Of a stretch of DNA of 64,000 nucleotides, positions 16,760-24,834 are shown in pieces. Below the pieces are notes generated by a model. That model had not been told where the DNA came from. It searched no databases and saw only the letters and a program-made list of their open reading frames with translations. The DNA comes from G964291335 sp964291335. Lineage in GTDB: Bacteria > Chloroflexota > Dehalococcoidia > Lucifugimonadales > UBA3495. The DNA lies in contig OZ219748.1 in assembly GCA_964291335.2 (NCBI GenBank), forward strand, positions 806,001 to 870,000. Reading direction: 5' to 3'. A program made the translations under genes and the position numbers. Each line of letters starts with the position of its first letter. The stretch's first letter is position 1.

Positions 16760-17104
16760 ATGCTGTATGAAGTTGACGTGGTAGAAGGGGGCAACAGCCC
16801 CATGCCCTTGAACCGGGTATTTGACTTGCTGGAGGAACCGCGGCCGGTTACCCGCCTGTACGCCGCAGACTTGAACGGCGTGGACGGCTGGCAGCAAGTT
16901 ACCGGCTGGAGTGAATGCGGCATTTGTCCGGCCTGGGCGGCTCTGGCGGAAGATTCGGGGGACGGGGTGATACTCCTGGTTTATGGGGGTGATGGCGGAA
17001 TCCGGCTTAAAGCCGATGACGACCCAACCCTCTGGAGCCTGACGGCCGGCGGCCAATGGGGGGAACCTTGCCTGATGCTGGACAAGGATACGCCCTGCGC
17101 CTGA
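16760..17104 (+). CDS. Hypothetical protein, 114 residues
   Basis: I do not recognise this protein. From ATG 16760 (GGAAGA six bases upstream) it reads MLYEVDVVEGGNSPMPLNRV, a helical RVFDLLEEPRPVTRLYAADL, a Cys pair in WSECGICPAWAAL, then VILLVYGGDGGIRLKADDD and GQWGEPCLMLDKDTPCA. It is acidic, has five cysteines and no membrane segment. Codon use resembles its neighbours, which supports it being real, but an upstream in-frame ATG at 16721 would add 13 residues. It is convergent with the pentapeptide-TIR gene and has no obvious operon partner. Confidence 0.5.
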   Translation: MLYEVDVVEGGNSPMPLNRVFDLLEEPRPVTRLYAADLNGVDGWQQVTGWSECGICPAWAALAEDSGDGVILLVYGGDGGIRLKADDDPTLWSLTAGGQWGEPCLMLDKDTPCA

Positions 17105-17222
17105 TTCTCCCGGTCCCGGCTGAAAAACAGACCATGCCGCAACCCCGGGGCGGGGTCTGCGCCAACCTTGAGCCGGGGAGAATAGCTGCAACAAGGATGA
17201 CTAATCCCCTGGCGGGGCCATC

Positions 17223-17312
17223 GGTTCAGGCTGCGGGCGAAGGGGAAAACCCCCTGCGTAAAACCCTGACGGGTACTCACGTGGGTTCAGGCTGCGGGCG
17301 AAGGGGAAAACC
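17223..17312. repeat. 29-bp direct repeat at the 3' end of the pentapeptide gene
   Basis: A 29-base sequence beginning GGTTCAGGCTGCGGGC occurs at 17223-17251 and 17284-17312, exactly repeated with a 32-base gap. The second copy encodes the last residues of the pentapeptide-TIR protein on the minus strand; the first is intergenic. It is the third site in this window with this layout. Confidence 0.85.
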
Positions 17313-18506
17313 TCCCCTCGGCGCAGCCAGAAGATTGCTCAACCGGTTAAAACCCTCCTGGTATCCAAGGGGTTGACGCCACTCCCGGAAGGCAACGACC
17401 GGCTCCTTTTGCAGAAGCCGGCACAAAGCGTCTTCAGCGTCTTCGATACGGTCATCCAGAGCCACGGCCAGCGGCGGAGCCATTCCGCCGGGCTGTCGTT
17501 GCCCGGTGCGGGCAATCTGCTCAAAGGCACGCCAGCCAAAGGGGCTGCCCAGCGAAGCATGCGAGCAGACCAGTATCGGCTGGTCATAATAGACGAAGCG
17601 GCTCAGCAAGGATTCTCCGGCATCGTCATCGAAGATTGACTCATCGTCCACCGCCAGACGCCAGCAGAAATGGCCGGCCTTTCTCAAATCCTGTTCCAGC
17701 TGCCGGGCAAACGCATCGTCGTGGATTGAACCTACCAGCAATACCCTGGCCTGATTAACCGTTTGCGGCAATGCCTGGCGCTGGCAGGCAATCAACGGCT
17801 CCGCAACCCCACACTGGCGCAGAAAATCTTCGGGGATACGGCCCCGGGAGCGCGCCAGGCTATCCAGCCCGATGATACTGGGCCCCTTGTGTTGCACCGA
17901 CTCCAGCTCCAGCGCCAGGCTCAGGTCGCAGTCGGCGAACAGGGTCATCTCCAGAACAGCGTCCAGCAGGATTGCTGCGTCCAGGGCCGTCCGAATCAGG
18001 GCAGCCCGGCGCAGGTCAGCGCCCGACAGGTTAGCCAGCCGCAAGGTGGTGGCTGTCAACCGGGCATCGTTCAGCCTGGCTCCGGACAAATCAGCCAGGG
18101 TAAGGTCGGCCTCCCGCAAATCGGCGCCAGACAAGTTGGCCCGGGTCAAATCGGAATGCGACAAATTGGCGCGGGAAAGGTCGGCCTCTCGCAGGTCGGC
18201 CCCGCTGAGGCAGGCCCCCGCCAGGACTGCCCGGTTCAGGGCGGCGCCGGGCAAGGCAGCTTCCTTCAGGTTGGCCCAGGTTAAATCGGAACGGGAGAGC
18301 CAGGCCGCCGGCAGGCTGGCTCCCGCCAGGTCAGCCCGACGCAGGTCGGAGCCGGTCAAGTCGGCGGAGGCCAGGTTGTCATGGGCCAAATCGGCGCCGG
18401 GCAACCGCAGACCGCTTAAGTAGGCGCCGGACAGCTCCAAGCGAACCCGCCGGCGCCAGCCCTCTTCCCGCCACCGGGCAAGGGCGAAGGGACCCCGCTT
18501 CACCAA
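17277..18506 (-). CDS. Pentapeptide-repeat protein with C-terminal TIR-like domain
   Basis: A 409-residue fusion. Residues about 25-200 are A(D/N)LxX pentapeptide repeats forming a right-handed square beta-helix (for example ADLREADLSRANLSHSDL). A linker with GPSIIGLDSLARSRG and IPEDFLRQCGVAE is the same linker seen in known pentapeptide-TIR proteins. The C-terminal region (about 255-370) fits a divergent TIR fold: ARVLLVGSIHDDAFARQLEQ, HFCWRLAVDDESIF, ILVCSHASLGSPFGWRAFEQ, where the last Glu occupies the position of the TIR catalytic glutamate. TIR domains in bacteria are often NADases in defence or signalling; activity here is untested. Start is TTG 18506 or GTG 18503. Confidence 0.82.
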   Translation of the reverse strand: MVKRGPFALARWREEGWRRRVRLELSGAYLSGLRLPGADLAHDNLASADLTGSDLRRADLAGASLPAAWLSRSDLTWANLKEAALPGAALNRAVLAGACLSGADLREADLSRANLSHSDLTRANLSGADLREADLTLADLSGARLNDARLTATTLRLANLSGADLRRAALIRTALDAAILLDAVLEMTLFADCDLSLALELESVQHKGPSIIGLDSLARSRGRIPEDFLRQCGVAEPLIACQRQALPQTVNQARVLLVGSIHDDAFARQLEQDLRKAGHFCWRLAVDDESIFDDDAGESLLSRFVYYDQPILVCSHASLGSPFGWRAFEQIARTGQRQPGGMAPPLAVALDDRIEDAEDALCRLLQKEPVVAFREWRQPLGYQEGFNRLSNLLAAPRGGFPLRPQPEPT

Positions 18507-18619
18507 AGCTGCGTGCTGCTGATTGGCCAGGAAACTCCCTCAGGTTACCGGCTTAAGCCGTTGGGGATGCGCCGGTGCGCCAAACCTGCTTCGTGATATA
18601 AAAGCCGCGCCGGATTGCC

Positions 18620-19795
18620 CTAATTGTCATCACCTCCGGCCACCGAAGCCGCCTCCCGCCCTGTAAAGGCTGGCATAACCTCGGCGGCGAATTGGGCAAG
18701 CTGGACTTGAAACTCCTGCCAGGGCATCCCTTCCGGCCATTGCAGAATCACATCCTCCAGGCCGGGGTACTTCTCCTCGAACTCCTGAAGGAAGGAGATG
18801 AAATCCTTGCCCGGCCCGCAGAACCAGGCCTTCTGCTGTACCCCGTCCTCGATGCGGGGCACGCCGGCCGGAGCGCCAGGCGTGCCCCAGGGCCGCCCCT
18901 GCTCGTCGGTATAACGCACAAAGCCGAAGGGGGCGAACCATTTATAACGCTCATCGTGGTAGGGGCGAACCCGGTCAACCGCTTTTTGCCGCGTATCGTC
19001 GATACAGAACCCGAACCCCAGGGCCATGTCCTCCCCCAGGTCAATCTGACGGCCGGCCGACCTGGCCGCCTCGTGATAAGAACGGAACATCCGCTCCACC
19101 AGCGTCTCCCCGGTCAAAGCCACCATAGCCTTGATGCCCCGCTGGGCAATGTACTCCAGGGTTTTGCCGCTGGCGATAGGCTGCCAGATTTCCACCGGGC
19201 GGTTAACCGGTCGGGGAACCAGTGTAACGTCCTTCACCTGATAGCCCCGGTAGGGCACATCCGGCGGAATGGTGTAGTACTTGCCGCGATGGGAAAAGGA
19301 GTCTTCATTGAAGGCTTTGAGAATTATTTCCATCTGCTCTTCAAAAAGCTCGCGGTTAGCGTCGTTGTCAATTACCGGCGCGCCAAAAGTCTCCACCTCG
19401 CGGGAGTGGTAACCCCGCCCTACGCCGAAAATCAGGCGGCCGCCGGTCAGCACATCGGCCATAGCAAAATCCTCGGCCAGCCGAAGGGGGTGCCACATGG
19501 GAACGATATTAAAGGCTGCCCCGAATTTCAGCCGTTTGGTCAGCCCGGCCAGATGAACCCCTAACAGCGTCATATTGGGCAGGCATTCGTACCCTTCCCG
19601 CTGAAAGTGATGCTCTGCCGTCCACATACAATAGAAGCCCAAATCATCCATATGCCGGGCCAGGGCTACGGCATGCCCATAAGCCTGCACCAGTTGCTCG
19701 TTGGGGTAGCGCCGGTCGTTAGCCGGCGTGCCGTCGGCACCGACATGGTCCAGGTCAATCTGGCCGACATACAGAACGGAGAACCGTTTTATCAT
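18620..19795 (-). CDS. LLM class flavin-dependent oxidoreductase
   Basis: A 391-residue luciferase-like monooxygenase. Family marks: MDDLGFYCMWTAEHHF (EHH after the second strand), NIVPMWHPLRLAEDFAMADV, the GRLIFGVGRGYHSREVETFG segment that binds flavin phosphate, and YPGLEDVILQWPEG near the C-terminus. It lacks any signal peptide. The ATG at 19795 was chosen because GGAG lies seven bases before it; a TTG at 19801 is also in frame. Such proteins are strongly expanded in SAR202-type Chloroflexota, where a role in oxidising recalcitrant organic compounds has been proposed. The substrate cannot be predicted. Confidence 0.92.
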   Translation of the reverse strand: MIKRFSVLYVGQIDLDHVGADGTPANDRRYPNEQLVQAYGHAVALARHMDDLGFYCMWTAEHHFQREGYECLPNMTLLGVHLAGLTKRLKFGAAFNIVPMWHPLRLAEDFAMADVLTGGRLIFGVGRGYHSREVETFGAPVIDNDANRELFEEQMEIILKAFNEDSFSHRGKYYTIPPDVPYRGYQVKDVTLVPRPVNRPVEIWQPIASGKTLEYIAQRGIKAMVALTGETLVERMFRSYHEAARSAGRQIDLGEDMALGFGFCIDDTRQKAVDRVRPYHDERYKWFAPFGFVRYTDEQGRPWGTPGAPAGVPRIEDGVQQKAWFCGPGKDFISFLQEFEEKYPGLEDVILQWPEGMPWQEFQVQLAQFAAEVMPAFTGREAASVAGGDDN

Positions 19796-20114
19796 TGCCA
19801 AACTCCATGCGCAGACGATGACCTGCCTTCAGCAGACGCCATGCAGCCTTCCGGGCAAAGCCCCACTGTTGAGGGCAGTAAAGCTGCGCCAATTATAGCA
19901 CGTACCGGGGCGGGCGATACCCGGGGAGGCCAACATCGGCTATAATCCAGGCAGCCAGGCTGCCGGACGGCCCAGTGGCGGTTTCCGGCAGCCCGGCACA
20001 AAGAGCCGTCGCAGACATGGTCACGCCGGCGGTCGGTGGAAGGGTTCGGTGTACCCGGGAGTGTGGCCGGGGGAAATCCAGTTCCCTGTCCGGGCCAGAC
20101 CCGGCCGGACGGCT
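19796..20114. other. Intergenic region with no gene recognised
   Basis: About 320 bases between the luciferase-like gene and the zinc-ribbon gene, both on the minus strand. A TATAAT box on the minus strand (19901-19896) may be the -10 element of the luciferase-like gene, but no good -35 accompanies it. Nothing else was supported. Confidence 0.4.
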
Positions 20115-20333
20115 TCAGCCTCCCAGGAAAAAGTCGGCCACATTGCCCCACCGGGAGGTATCTCCCCGATAAATCTCGGTGTAGCCGCACTGGACGCAGG
20201 AAACAGTGGTGAATTTCTTGTTCTGAACATCGAAGAACCGGGAAAAACCGCCGCCGGTGGCCCGAAATTCGTCCGTAACGTAACTGCTGTTGTTGCATTT
20301 GACGCATACATAGGTAATACGCTGGGCAGCCAT
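20115..20333 (-). CDS. Zinc-ribbon nucleic-acid-binding-type protein (COG3478-like)
   Basis: A 72-residue protein with two CxxC knuckles, VCVKCNN (C10, C13) and VSCVQCGY (C46, C49), linked by the family signature RATGGGFSRFFDVQNKKFT. This matches the small predicted Zn-ribbon family COG3478 (YpzJ-like), of unknown function. AGGAGG lies nine bases before the ATG at 20333. It is monocistronic as far as the sequence shows. Confidence 0.88.
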   Translation of the reverse strand: MAAQRITYVCVKCNNSSYVTDEFRATGGGFSRFFDVQNKKFTTVSCVQCGYTEIYRGDTSRWGNVADFFLGG

Positions 20334-20505
20334 ATACTTCTTCCTCCTGGTGCGTTATCGCCTGGAACCATCGGCCTCTGTAACCAGTGTAGGGCGGCAT
20401 TGGCCGGAATAGCAAGGGGAAACCGGAGCAGCCCCCCAAAGCAGCCGGCGGCGTTGGGAATGGCTGCCGGGCGGCAATCGGGCGCCGCTGCCCGCCTCGT
20501 TGCTT

Positions 20506-21168
20506 TTACGGTCGGTAGGCCGGGCAGATTTCCGCCAGGCAGCAGCCGGCGCAGCGGGGCGTCTTCCGGCAGTGAACCCCGGCGTGATGGTCCAGCAGGG
20601 CATGGTATTCGTTGAACAGCCCGACATTTCCGGGCAACTGACCGTGAAACAACCGCTGAAAATCATGGTAGCCCGTCCGCCCGTTGGCCGGGACAATGTT
20701 CAGCCGTTTCAAGATTCGGATAGTGTAAGAGTCGATTACGAAGAAGGGTTTCTCGGCGGCGTAAACCAGAATGTCGTCCGCCGTCTCCGGGCCAATGCCG
20801 TAGATCGACAAAAGTTCCTCTCGCAAGGCGGCGGCATCCTGGGCAAACATGGCCGACAAGTCTCCGCCGTAATGTTCCAGGACGTGGCGGGCAAAGGCCT
20901 TGAGCTTGACCGCCTTAACATTGAAGTAACCCGATGGTCGGATGACGGCGGCCAATTCTTCGCTGGACAGCGCATCAAGGGCCTCAAAAGACCAGCAGTC
21001 GGCGGCTTTAAGGTTGGTCAGGGCCAGTTCCACGTTATTCCAGGAGGCCGCCTGGGTTAAAATAGCCCCGACAACCACGTCAAAAGGGCCCTCGCCGGGC
21101 CACCAGCCCCGGGGCCCGTAGGCATCATAGAGTAACCGGTACACCTGAAATAACAACCGCCGCCTCAC
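20506..21168 (-). CDS. Endonuclease III-related HhH-GPD DNA glycosylase with 4Fe-4S cluster
   Basis: A 220-residue base-excision repair glycosylase. The helix-hairpin-helix is YGIGPETADDIL (residues 123-134), followed by the essential Asp D146 in FFVIDSYT. The position of the endonuclease III lysine is taken by E128, so the enzyme is probably a monofunctional glycosylase without AP-lyase activity. The C-terminal cysteines C200-x5-C206-x2-C209-x5-C215 can hold an iron-sulfur cluster; the first spacing is one residue shorter than in endonuclease III. The layout is that of COG2231 proteins such as the 3-methyladenine glycosylase MagIII. The start is GTG 21168. Confidence 0.85.
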   Translation of the reverse strand: MRRRLLFQVYRLLYDAYGPRGWWPGEGPFDVVVGAILTQAASWNNVELALTNLKAADCWSFEALDALSSEELAAVIRPSGYFNVKAVKLKAFARHVLEHYGGDLSAMFAQDAAALREELLSIYGIGPETADDILVYAAEKPFFVIDSYTIRILKRLNIVPANGRTGYHDFQRLFHGQLPGNVGLFNEYHALLDHHAGVHCRKTPRCAGCCLAEICPAYRP

Positions 21169-21205
21169 TGCCGCTGCCGGATCACCCTGCCGCTGGGCGC
21201 CCCCG

Positions 21206-21898
21206 CTACAAGGTTACCGGCAGCCGGCCGGACAGAGCGATTTCTGCCGGGGAAACCCGGCAGCCATAAGCATAGATTTCAACGCCGGCGGCCAGGGCCC
21301 GGCGCAGAGCTTTGCCAAAAGCCGGGTCGGCTTCATCGTGGGGGGTAAATGAACCGGCATCCCCACGCTGGACCACGAAGATGACCGCCGCGCGGTGGCC
21401 CTGTCCGGCAACCTGCATCAAGGTATTAAGGTGCTTCACGCCTCGGCTGGTAGGCGCATCCGGGAACCGTGCCACCCCTTCAGCCGCTACCAGGGTTACC
21501 GATTTGGTTTCCAGGTAACAACGGCCAGGCAGCCCTTCCAGCAGCAGGTCCAGGCGGCTCTCCCCAAAGGTTACTTCCCGGCGGATGCCCGAATATTCCA
21601 CAAAAGGCTTCAGCCGGCCCTGCGCCAGAGCATCGGCCACCAGTGCGTTGGGCAGGCGGGCATCGACCGAGACCAGGGTGGTTCCCAGAGCCACCAAAGC
21701 CAGGTCGAACCGGGTCTTGCGGTGTTCGCCCCGGGCCCGGGCCAGCAAAAGGCGGCGGTCGGGTTCCAGCAGCTCCCTTAACCGCCCGGAATTAGGCACA
21801 TGCGCCATCACTTCCCGATTATGCCAGCGCACCAGGGCGGCGAACCGGTTAAGTCGCCGGAGGAAACGGGCTTCCAGCAAGGGAACTGGCAGCTTCAA
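21206..21898 (-). CDS. sfsA: SfsA family DNA/RNA nuclease
   Basis: A 230-residue protein with the SfsA signatures: an N-terminal OB-like domain ending AHVPNSGRLRELL, the SRLDLLLEG and CYLETKSVTL strands that supply Asp, Glu and Lys of a PD-(D/E)XK-type centre, FPDAPTSRGVKHL, and GDAGSFTPHDEADPAF. In E. coli the protein was named for effects on maltose gene expression; later work describes nuclease-like activity. It begins at ATG 21898, 37 bases downstream of the glycosylase gene's start region and read in the same direction from upstream, so the two may be cotranscribed (sfsA first). Confidence 0.93.
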   Translation of the reverse strand: MKLPVPLLEARFLRRLNRFAALVRWHNREVMAHVPNSGRLRELLEPDRRLLLARARGEHRKTRFDLALVALGTTLVSVDARLPNALVADALAQGRLKPFVEYSGIRREVTFGESRLDLLLEGLPGRCYLETKSVTLVAAEGVARFPDAPTSRGVKHLNTLMQVAGQGHRAAVIFVVQRGDAGSFTPHDEADPAFGKALRRALAAGVEIYAYGCRVSPAEIALSGRLPVTL

Positions 21899-22073
21899 CA
21901 GAGCCTCGCAAACCCAGACCCGGTTCAGGGTTCAGCCGGGCGTGGAACATCGCCATCGGCGCCATGGTAACAAGCTGCGGGGCTTGCCGGCAATTCAGGC
22001 TGGTTAATCTGATAGCCGGGCAGCTGCCAAAGGAATATAATGGACCGAACTTCGATACTACCTGGGGGGCAGG

Positions 22074-22916
22074 ATGCCCAACTTCCTGGCCAGACTCGAC
22101 CGGGCTTGCGCGGCCCACCATAGCCTGGTTTGCGTGGGGCTGGATCCGGAGTCGGCGCGGCTGCCAGTACCCGACGTGGCCGACTTCAACCGGGCAATTA
22201 TTGACGCCACGGCGGGTTTCGTCTGCGCCTACAAACCCAACCTGGCCTTTTACGAGGCCCTGGGCCGGCCCGGTCTGCGGGCGCTGGAGCAGACCATCGA
22301 CCACCTACGGGCGGCAGCCCCTACGGCGCAGATTATCGGCGATGCCAAGCGGGGCGATGGCGGCCCTTCGGCGGAAGCTTATGCCCGGGCGATGTTCCAG
22401 GTTTGGGATTTTGACGCCGTAACCGTTAATCCCTGGGGCGGGAAAGACTCGGTAATGCCCTTTTTGCAGGACGAAAACCGGGGCGTTTTCCTCTGGTGCC
22501 GAGGATCCTTTGCCGGGGCGGCCGACCTGCAGGATTTGGTGGTGCAATCGCCGGCCGGCCCGGAAAGGGTGTTCGAGCGGCTGGCTGGTATCGCCTCGGG
22601 ATGGAACCAACGGGGCAACCTGGGTCTGGTAATCGGAGCGACCGCGCCGGAACAGTTAGCCTCGGTCAGGGCTTTGTGCCCGGAAATGCCGCTGCTGATT
22701 CCCGGCGTGGGCGCCCAGGGCGGAGACCTGGCAGCAGCGGTCCGCCACGGCGTTGACGCCTTGGGCCGTCGGGCAATTATCAACTCATCGCGCAGCATTA
22801 TCTACGCCTCGGCGGGCGCCGACTTTGCGGAGGCGGCCCACCAGGCAGCCATCAGGCTGCGCGACTCCATCAACCAGATACTGGCTGAAGAGGGCAAAGC
22901 ATGGCCCTGGAATTGA
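22074..22916 (+). CDS. pyrF: Orotidine 5'-phosphate decarboxylase
   Basis: A 280-residue OMP decarboxylase of the longer 'type 2' form. The active-site array is visible as K54 in CAYKPN and D90-x-K92-x-x-D95 in IIGDAKRGD; the phosphate-binding end is IPGVGAQGGD and NSSRSIIYAS. It catalyses the last step of UMP synthesis. Unlike the other pyrimidine genes in this window (27562-36267, minus strand) it is unlinked and on the plus strand, and I see no PyrR-type loop in its leader. It overlaps the following DUF951 gene by 16 bases. Confidence 0.95.
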   Translation: MPNFLARLDRACAAHHSLVCVGLDPESARLPVPDVADFNRAIIDATAGFVCAYKPNLAFYEALGRPGLRALEQTIDHLRAAAPTAQIIGDAKRGDGGPSAEAYARAMFQVWDFDAVTVNPWGGKDSVMPFLQDENRGVFLWCRGSFAGAADLQDLVVQSPAGPERVFERLAGIASGWNQRGNLGLVIGATAPEQLASVRALCPEMPLLIPGVGAQGGDLAAAVRHGVDALGRRAIINSSRSIIYASAGADFAEAAHQAAIRLRDSINQILAEEGKAWPWN

Positions 22917-23116
22917 GAGTGGGCGACCAGGTGCGCCTGAAGAAAGGGCACCCCTGCGGCGGATACCAATGGCGGGTAACCAGGGTGGGCGCCGATATAG
23001 GTATCCTGTGCCTGAAGTGCAGCCACTACGTGATGCTGCCCCGGCCCTACCTGGAGCGTCGGATAAGAGAGGTGATCCGCCAGCCCGCCGGGTCGGAGCC
23101 GGCGACCGGAGGGTAG
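22901..23116 (+). CDS. DUF951 family small protein
   Basis: A 71-residue protein. The sequence VGDQVRLKKGHPCGGYQWRV, followed by TRVGADIGILCLKCSHYVML and PRPYLERRIREVI, is the complete DUF951 signature with the conserved H-P-C-G and C-x-x-C. The family is common in Firmicutes and Chloroflexota and has no established function; its beta-barrel with Cys pairs suggests nucleic-acid or metal binding. It overlaps the end of pyrF by 16 bases, which indicates translational coupling. Confidence 0.9.
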   Translation: MALELRVGDQVRLKKGHPCGGYQWRVTRVGADIGILCLKCSHYVMLPRPYLERRIREVIRQPAGSEPATGG

Positions 23117-23269
23117 CGCCGCGCGCCGCTTGCCGGCAAACCCGGGGCAACGGAAGGACGCTTCCTGATTGGACCAGCGCCGTATCAGCCCGTGGGTAAA
23201 CCGGTGGGGTTAGAAAACGACCCGGCAGGGCAGCGTTACCCGCGGGAGCTGAAAGGTAAAACCCGGCCG

Positions 23270-24232
23270 CTAGTTCCCGACGCGAACCAGCCCGCCCGGT
23301 TGCCCGGCATCGGCGGCAACCGGGGTTTCCCACTCATCCAGGTGAACGTGGAAAGCGCTCAAGTGTTCCGACAGGGTATCCATGAAGTTACGCACCGCCC
23401 GCCCCAGGAACTTCCCTTTCAGAGTGCACATACCAATAACTGACGAAGGGAATATATGCTCCAGGGAAACCACGCCCAGCTTGTCGTGGTCTTCCGGGTG
23501 AAGGGTAAAGTCGTTGCCTATGGCTACGCCCATGCCGATTTCCACGTACTGTTTAACCGATTCTACATGGTCCACGGCCAGCACCACATCAAAGCCGATG
23601 CCGCAATCCTTGAAGGCTTGCTCCAGCTTGCGCCGCGTCAGGCTGTCCGGGCTGGAGAGAATCAGCGGCCAGTTGGCGATGTCGGTCAGTTCGACCGGGT
23701 GTTTTTGCAGCAATTGGTGGCCCGGAGGCGTCAGCAGCACGACGTGATAGCGGAACAGGTCGGTAAACTCCAGGGACGGGTCTTCCCCCGGGGAATCGGA
23801 ACAGATAGCCAGGTCCAGCTCGCCTGATTTAATCATCTGCAAAAGGCTCAAATAAGGCCGGGCAGTTAGCTGCAACCGTACGTCGGGGTAACAATCGAGG
23901 AAAGCCTGAATGGGCCGGGGCAAATGGTGGGTTACCAAATCGGGGTAAGCGCCAATGTGCAGAGAGCCGCGGCGCTCGGTATAGTCCATCTGGGTTTTGA
24001 GAGTATCTACCGACTCAACTATGGGGGTTATCAGTTCCAGGAATATCGCCCCTTCCGAAGTCAGTTGAATCGGACGCTTTATCCGGTCGAAAAGGGTAAT
24101 GCCAAACTCATCTTCCAGCTTGCGCAAGTGGGTGGTAACGGTAGGCTGGCCCAGTTCCAGCCGACGGGCTGCTTTGGAAACGCTGTTCAAGCGCGCCACA
24201 TGGTAAAAGCTGATAATCTCCCGCAATTCCAT
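23270..24232 (-). CDS. LysR family transcriptional regulator (CysB/Cbl-like)
   Basis: A 320-residue LysR regulator. Residues 1-60 form the winged helix-turn-helix (ISFYHVARLNSVSKAARRLE, then PTVTTHLRKLEDEFGITLFD), followed by a two-part effector domain (GSLHIGAYPDLVTHHLPRPI; YVEIGMGVAIGNDFTL). Position and sequence of the TTHLRKLEDE recognition helix and the full-length effector domain recall the CysB subgroup, which responds to sulfur metabolites; that assignment is tentative. ATG 24232 was preferred over GTG 24241 for its AGGTGG. It is divergent from a ferredoxin gene across an unusually A+T-rich spacer, a likely control region for both. Confidence 0.88.
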   Translation of the reverse strand: MELREIISFYHVARLNSVSKAARRLELGQPTVTTHLRKLEDEFGITLFDRIKRPIQLTSEGAIFLELITPIVESVDTLKTQMDYTERRGSLHIGAYPDLVTHHLPRPIQAFLDCYPDVRLQLTARPYLSLLQMIKSGELDLAICSDSPGEDPSLEFTDLFRYHVVLLTPPGHQLLQKHPVELTDIANWPLILSSPDSLTRRKLEQAFKDCGIGFDVVLAVDHVESVKQYVEIGMGVAIGNDFTLHPEDHDKLGVVSLEHIFPSSVIGMCTLKGKFLGRAVRNFMDTLSEHLSAFHVHLDEWETPVAADAGQPGGLVRVGN

Positions 24233-24418
24233 CAGAGCCACCTGCTTGACCCAAGGTTAAACCCCATAATACAAAAATAACATATATTATACAATATCAC
24301 TTGACAAAATATTGACCGCTACTTGAGAATGAAGCCAGCCTAGATCGGCTGCCCGGCATTTTACAGCGGGCGCTGATTTATCCGGCGTTGCCCTTATGTA
24401 ACCGGAGGGACCGGGCGA
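24233..24418. promoter_or_regulatory. A+T-rich divergent control region between the LysR regulator and ferredoxin
   Basis: A stretch from about 24263 to 24316 is almost wholly A/T with overlapping TATA-like and ATAC/GTAT half-sites (including TATAAT on the minus strand near 24291), in sharp contrast to the 60 % G+C surroundings. LysR proteins usually autoregulate from such divergent spacers by binding T-n11-A type sites. No single promoter can be assigned with confidence. Confidence 0.5.
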
Positions 24419-24661
24419 ATGGCCTTCGTAATAACTGAACCTTGTATCGGGGTTAAGGACGCATCCTGTGTGGCTGTCTGCCCGGTGGACTGCATCCACA
24501 CCGACGACGAAGAGCAGATGTACTTCATTAACCCGGATGATTGCATTGATTGCGCTTACTGTGAATCTGCCTGCCCGGTGAGCGCCATATTTGACGAGTT
24601 CACCCTGCCGGCCCAATACCGGGAATATGCGCAGAAGAACCGGGCTTTTTTCCGAAAGTAG
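24419..24661 (+). CDS. Ferredoxin with two iron-sulfur cluster motifs (7Fe/8Fe type)
   Basis: An 80-residue ferredoxin. The first cluster is bound by PCIGVKDASCVAVCPVDCIH (C9-x7-C17-x3-C21-P, with C25), the arrangement of 7Fe ferredoxins in which a [3Fe-4S] cluster is possible; the second by CIDCAYCESACPV (C-x2-C-x2-C-x3-C-P). It acts as a soluble low-potential electron carrier, perhaps for the many flavin-dependent enzymes in the region. GGAGGG lies nine bases before the ATG. It is divergent from the LysR gene, which may control it. Confidence 0.93.
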   Translation: MAFVITEPCIGVKDASCVAVCPVDCIHTDDEEQMYFINPDDCIDCAYCESACPVSAIFDEFTLPAQYREYAQKNRAFFRK

Positions 24662-24834
24662 CCGGCGTTGTCAGCCGGTCGGTTTGCGCAATCACCACCG
24701 GAAGCCTTGACCAACACCTGGCGGGCAATCAGTTAAATCAGCCTTTGCCCGGGCCTGGAACCACGGGGCTTTTCCTGGTTTAGCAACCATCGCCGTATGG
24801 CCGGAAAGCTCCGGCGGCCGACTTGAGGAGAATC

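Noticed and set aside
13349..17312. The paired 37-bp repeats as minimal CRISPR arrays
   Set aside because: Unit and gap lengths are CRISPR-like, but each site has a different repeat sequence, only two copies, no dyad symmetry, one copy lies inside a coding gene end, and there are no cas genes in the window.
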